Shown: positions 5,345-6,020 of the stretch, piece after piece | Layout: the number at the start of each line of letters is the position of its first letter | Numbering within the stretch: position 1 is the first letter of the stretch | Assembly (NCBI GenBank): GCA_031400755.1 | Contig: JANNQL010000203.1 | Span: 1 to 6,020, forward strand | Length of the DNA stretch: 6,020 nt | From: VMSU01 sp031400755 | GTDB lineage: Bacteria; Desulfobacterota; Desulfobulbia; Desulfobulbales; VMSU01 | Direction of reading: 5' to 3' | Made by a program: the position numbers and the translations under genes | The notes under the pieces: generated by a model | What the model saw: the letters and a program-made list of their open reading frames with translations, nothing else | Told to the model about the DNA's origin: nothing | Database searches by the model: none

Positions 5345-6020
5345 TTACGGTGCGGTAAAAAATCGCGCCCCCATTTCTTCAAGCCCCAAAGTGCCAAGCA
5401 CTTCATTTAAGCGTTCAGCCGGACGCCGGCGCGGCATGTCCTTGTAACTTGCGATGATCAGTTCGTTTTTCATCGAATGTTCCCAACCGACCAACTCGGT
5501 GACGTTGACCTGATAACCGTGCGCCTCCAATTGCAGGCAGCGCAGCACATTAGTGACCAGACTGCCGAATTCGCGGGTGTGCAACGGGTGCCGCCAGATC
5601 TCGGCAAGGCTGCTGTGGGCCAGCGCCTCAGCTTTGTTTTTACGGAGTACCGCCGCCACTTCGGCCTGACAGCAGGGCACGACGATAATGAACCGCGCCT
5701 GTTTTTTAAGTGCAAAACGGATGGCGTCGTCGGTGGCAGTATCGCAGGCATGCAAGGCCGTCACTACGTCAACCTTTGCCGGCAAGGCCGCAGACAGGAT
5801 GGACTCCGCCACCGACAGCTGCAAAAACGACATGCCGGGGAAATTCAGGCGCTGGGCCAGGGCCTGTGATTTCAGGACCAGTTCATCCCGGGTCTCAATG
5901 CCGAAGATATGGGAGCCATTAGCCTGGTCCTTAAAAAACAGATCGTAGAGGATGAACCCTAAGTAAGACTTGCCGGCCCCGTGATCGACTAAGGAGATAT
6001 CGGGGTGGTCCTGCTGGACT
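5345..6020 (-). CDS. SAM-dependent methyltransferase, C-terminal part (5' end beyond right edge)
   Basis: The minus-strand frame is open from the right edge to a TAA at 5347-5345, giving 224 visible codons plus one partial. An ATG at 5833 is internal, since clear family motifs lie upstream of it. Near the visible start is VDHGAGKSYLG (codons at about 5957-5989), the glycine-rich S-adenosylmethionine-binding motif I, followed by FGIETRDELV with the acidic motif II residue. Then come LHACDTATDDAI (HAC near 5744-5752) and VVPCCQAEV (CC at 5669-5674). These, together with the closing W-EHSMKNELIIASYK, resemble the Methyltransf_32 type (METTL25/GSTCD-like Rossmann methyltransferases). The substrate is not known; RNA or a small molecule are both possible. 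It converges on the membrane methyltransferase-like gene and gives no operon information inside the window. Confidence 0.88.
   Translation of the reverse strand, partial: VQQDHPDISLVDHGAGKSYLGFILYDLFFKDQANGSHIFGIETRDELVLKSQALAQRLNFPGMSFLQLSVAESILSAALPAKVDVVTALHACDTATDDAIRFALKKQARFIIVVPCCQAEVAAVLRKNKAEALAHSSLAEIWRHPLHTREFGSLVTNVLRCLQLEAHGYQVNVTELVGWEHSMKNELIIASYKDMPRRRPAERLNEVLGTLGLEEMGARFFTAP

Noticed and set aside
5477..5869. Plus-strand open frame of 130 codons
   Set aside because: Antisense to the SAM-dependent methyltransferase, whose motifs are clear on the minus strand.
1..6020. CRISPR array, tRNA, rRNA, transposase or phage genes, or a dedicated defence system
   Set aside because: No regularly spaced repeats, no tRNA-like cloverleaf, no transposase or integrase motifs and no defence-type domains were seen in reading the window.

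Overview
The window reads as a housekeeping stretch of a bacterial chromosome with moderately high GC, apart from one gene that is visibly richer in A and T. The organism is probably a Gram-negative of the Desulfobacterota/deltaproteobacterial kind. That is an inference from the flavour of the Era and RNB proteins and from the gene mix; no marker such as 16S rRNA is present.

Layout. Positions 1-516 (minus) hold the first 172 codons of glutamyl-tRNA synthetase (gltX), running off the left edge. Positions 517-841 are a 325-base gap with no convincing gene. It carries a good sigma70-type promoter for gltX, two inverted repeats in the predicted gltX 5' leader and a GC-rich hairpin downstream of era. 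Positions 842-1738 (minus) encode the complete GTPase Era. A 283-base divergent intergenic region (1739-2021) holds candidate promoters for both flanking genes and two clear inverted repeats. Positions 2022-4001 (plus) encode a 659-residue ribonuclease of the RNase II/R (RNB) family with all four catalytic aspartates. It is followed after 66 bases by a membrane protein (4068-5285, plus) whose N-terminal half looks like an isoprenylcysteine carboxyl methyltransferase-like (ICMT/PEMT) protein and whose C-terminal half of about 180 residues I do not recognise. After a 59-base convergent gap, positions 5345-6020 (minus) hold the C-terminal part of a SAM-dependent methyltransferase that runs off the right edge.

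How the genes fit together. Era (ribosome small-subunit assembly), GluRS (aminoacylation) and an RNB exoribonuclease (RNA turnover) are all translation or RNA-metabolism genes. The two methyltransferase-type genes have no obvious link to them or to each other. I see no mobile element, CRISPR array, tRNA or rRNA, and no evidence of a dedicated novel multi-gene system. The points most worth a second look are the structured gltX leader, the inverted repeat over the putative RNB-gene promoter, the compact RNB subfamily and the unrecognised C-terminal domain of the membrane methyltransferase-like protein.
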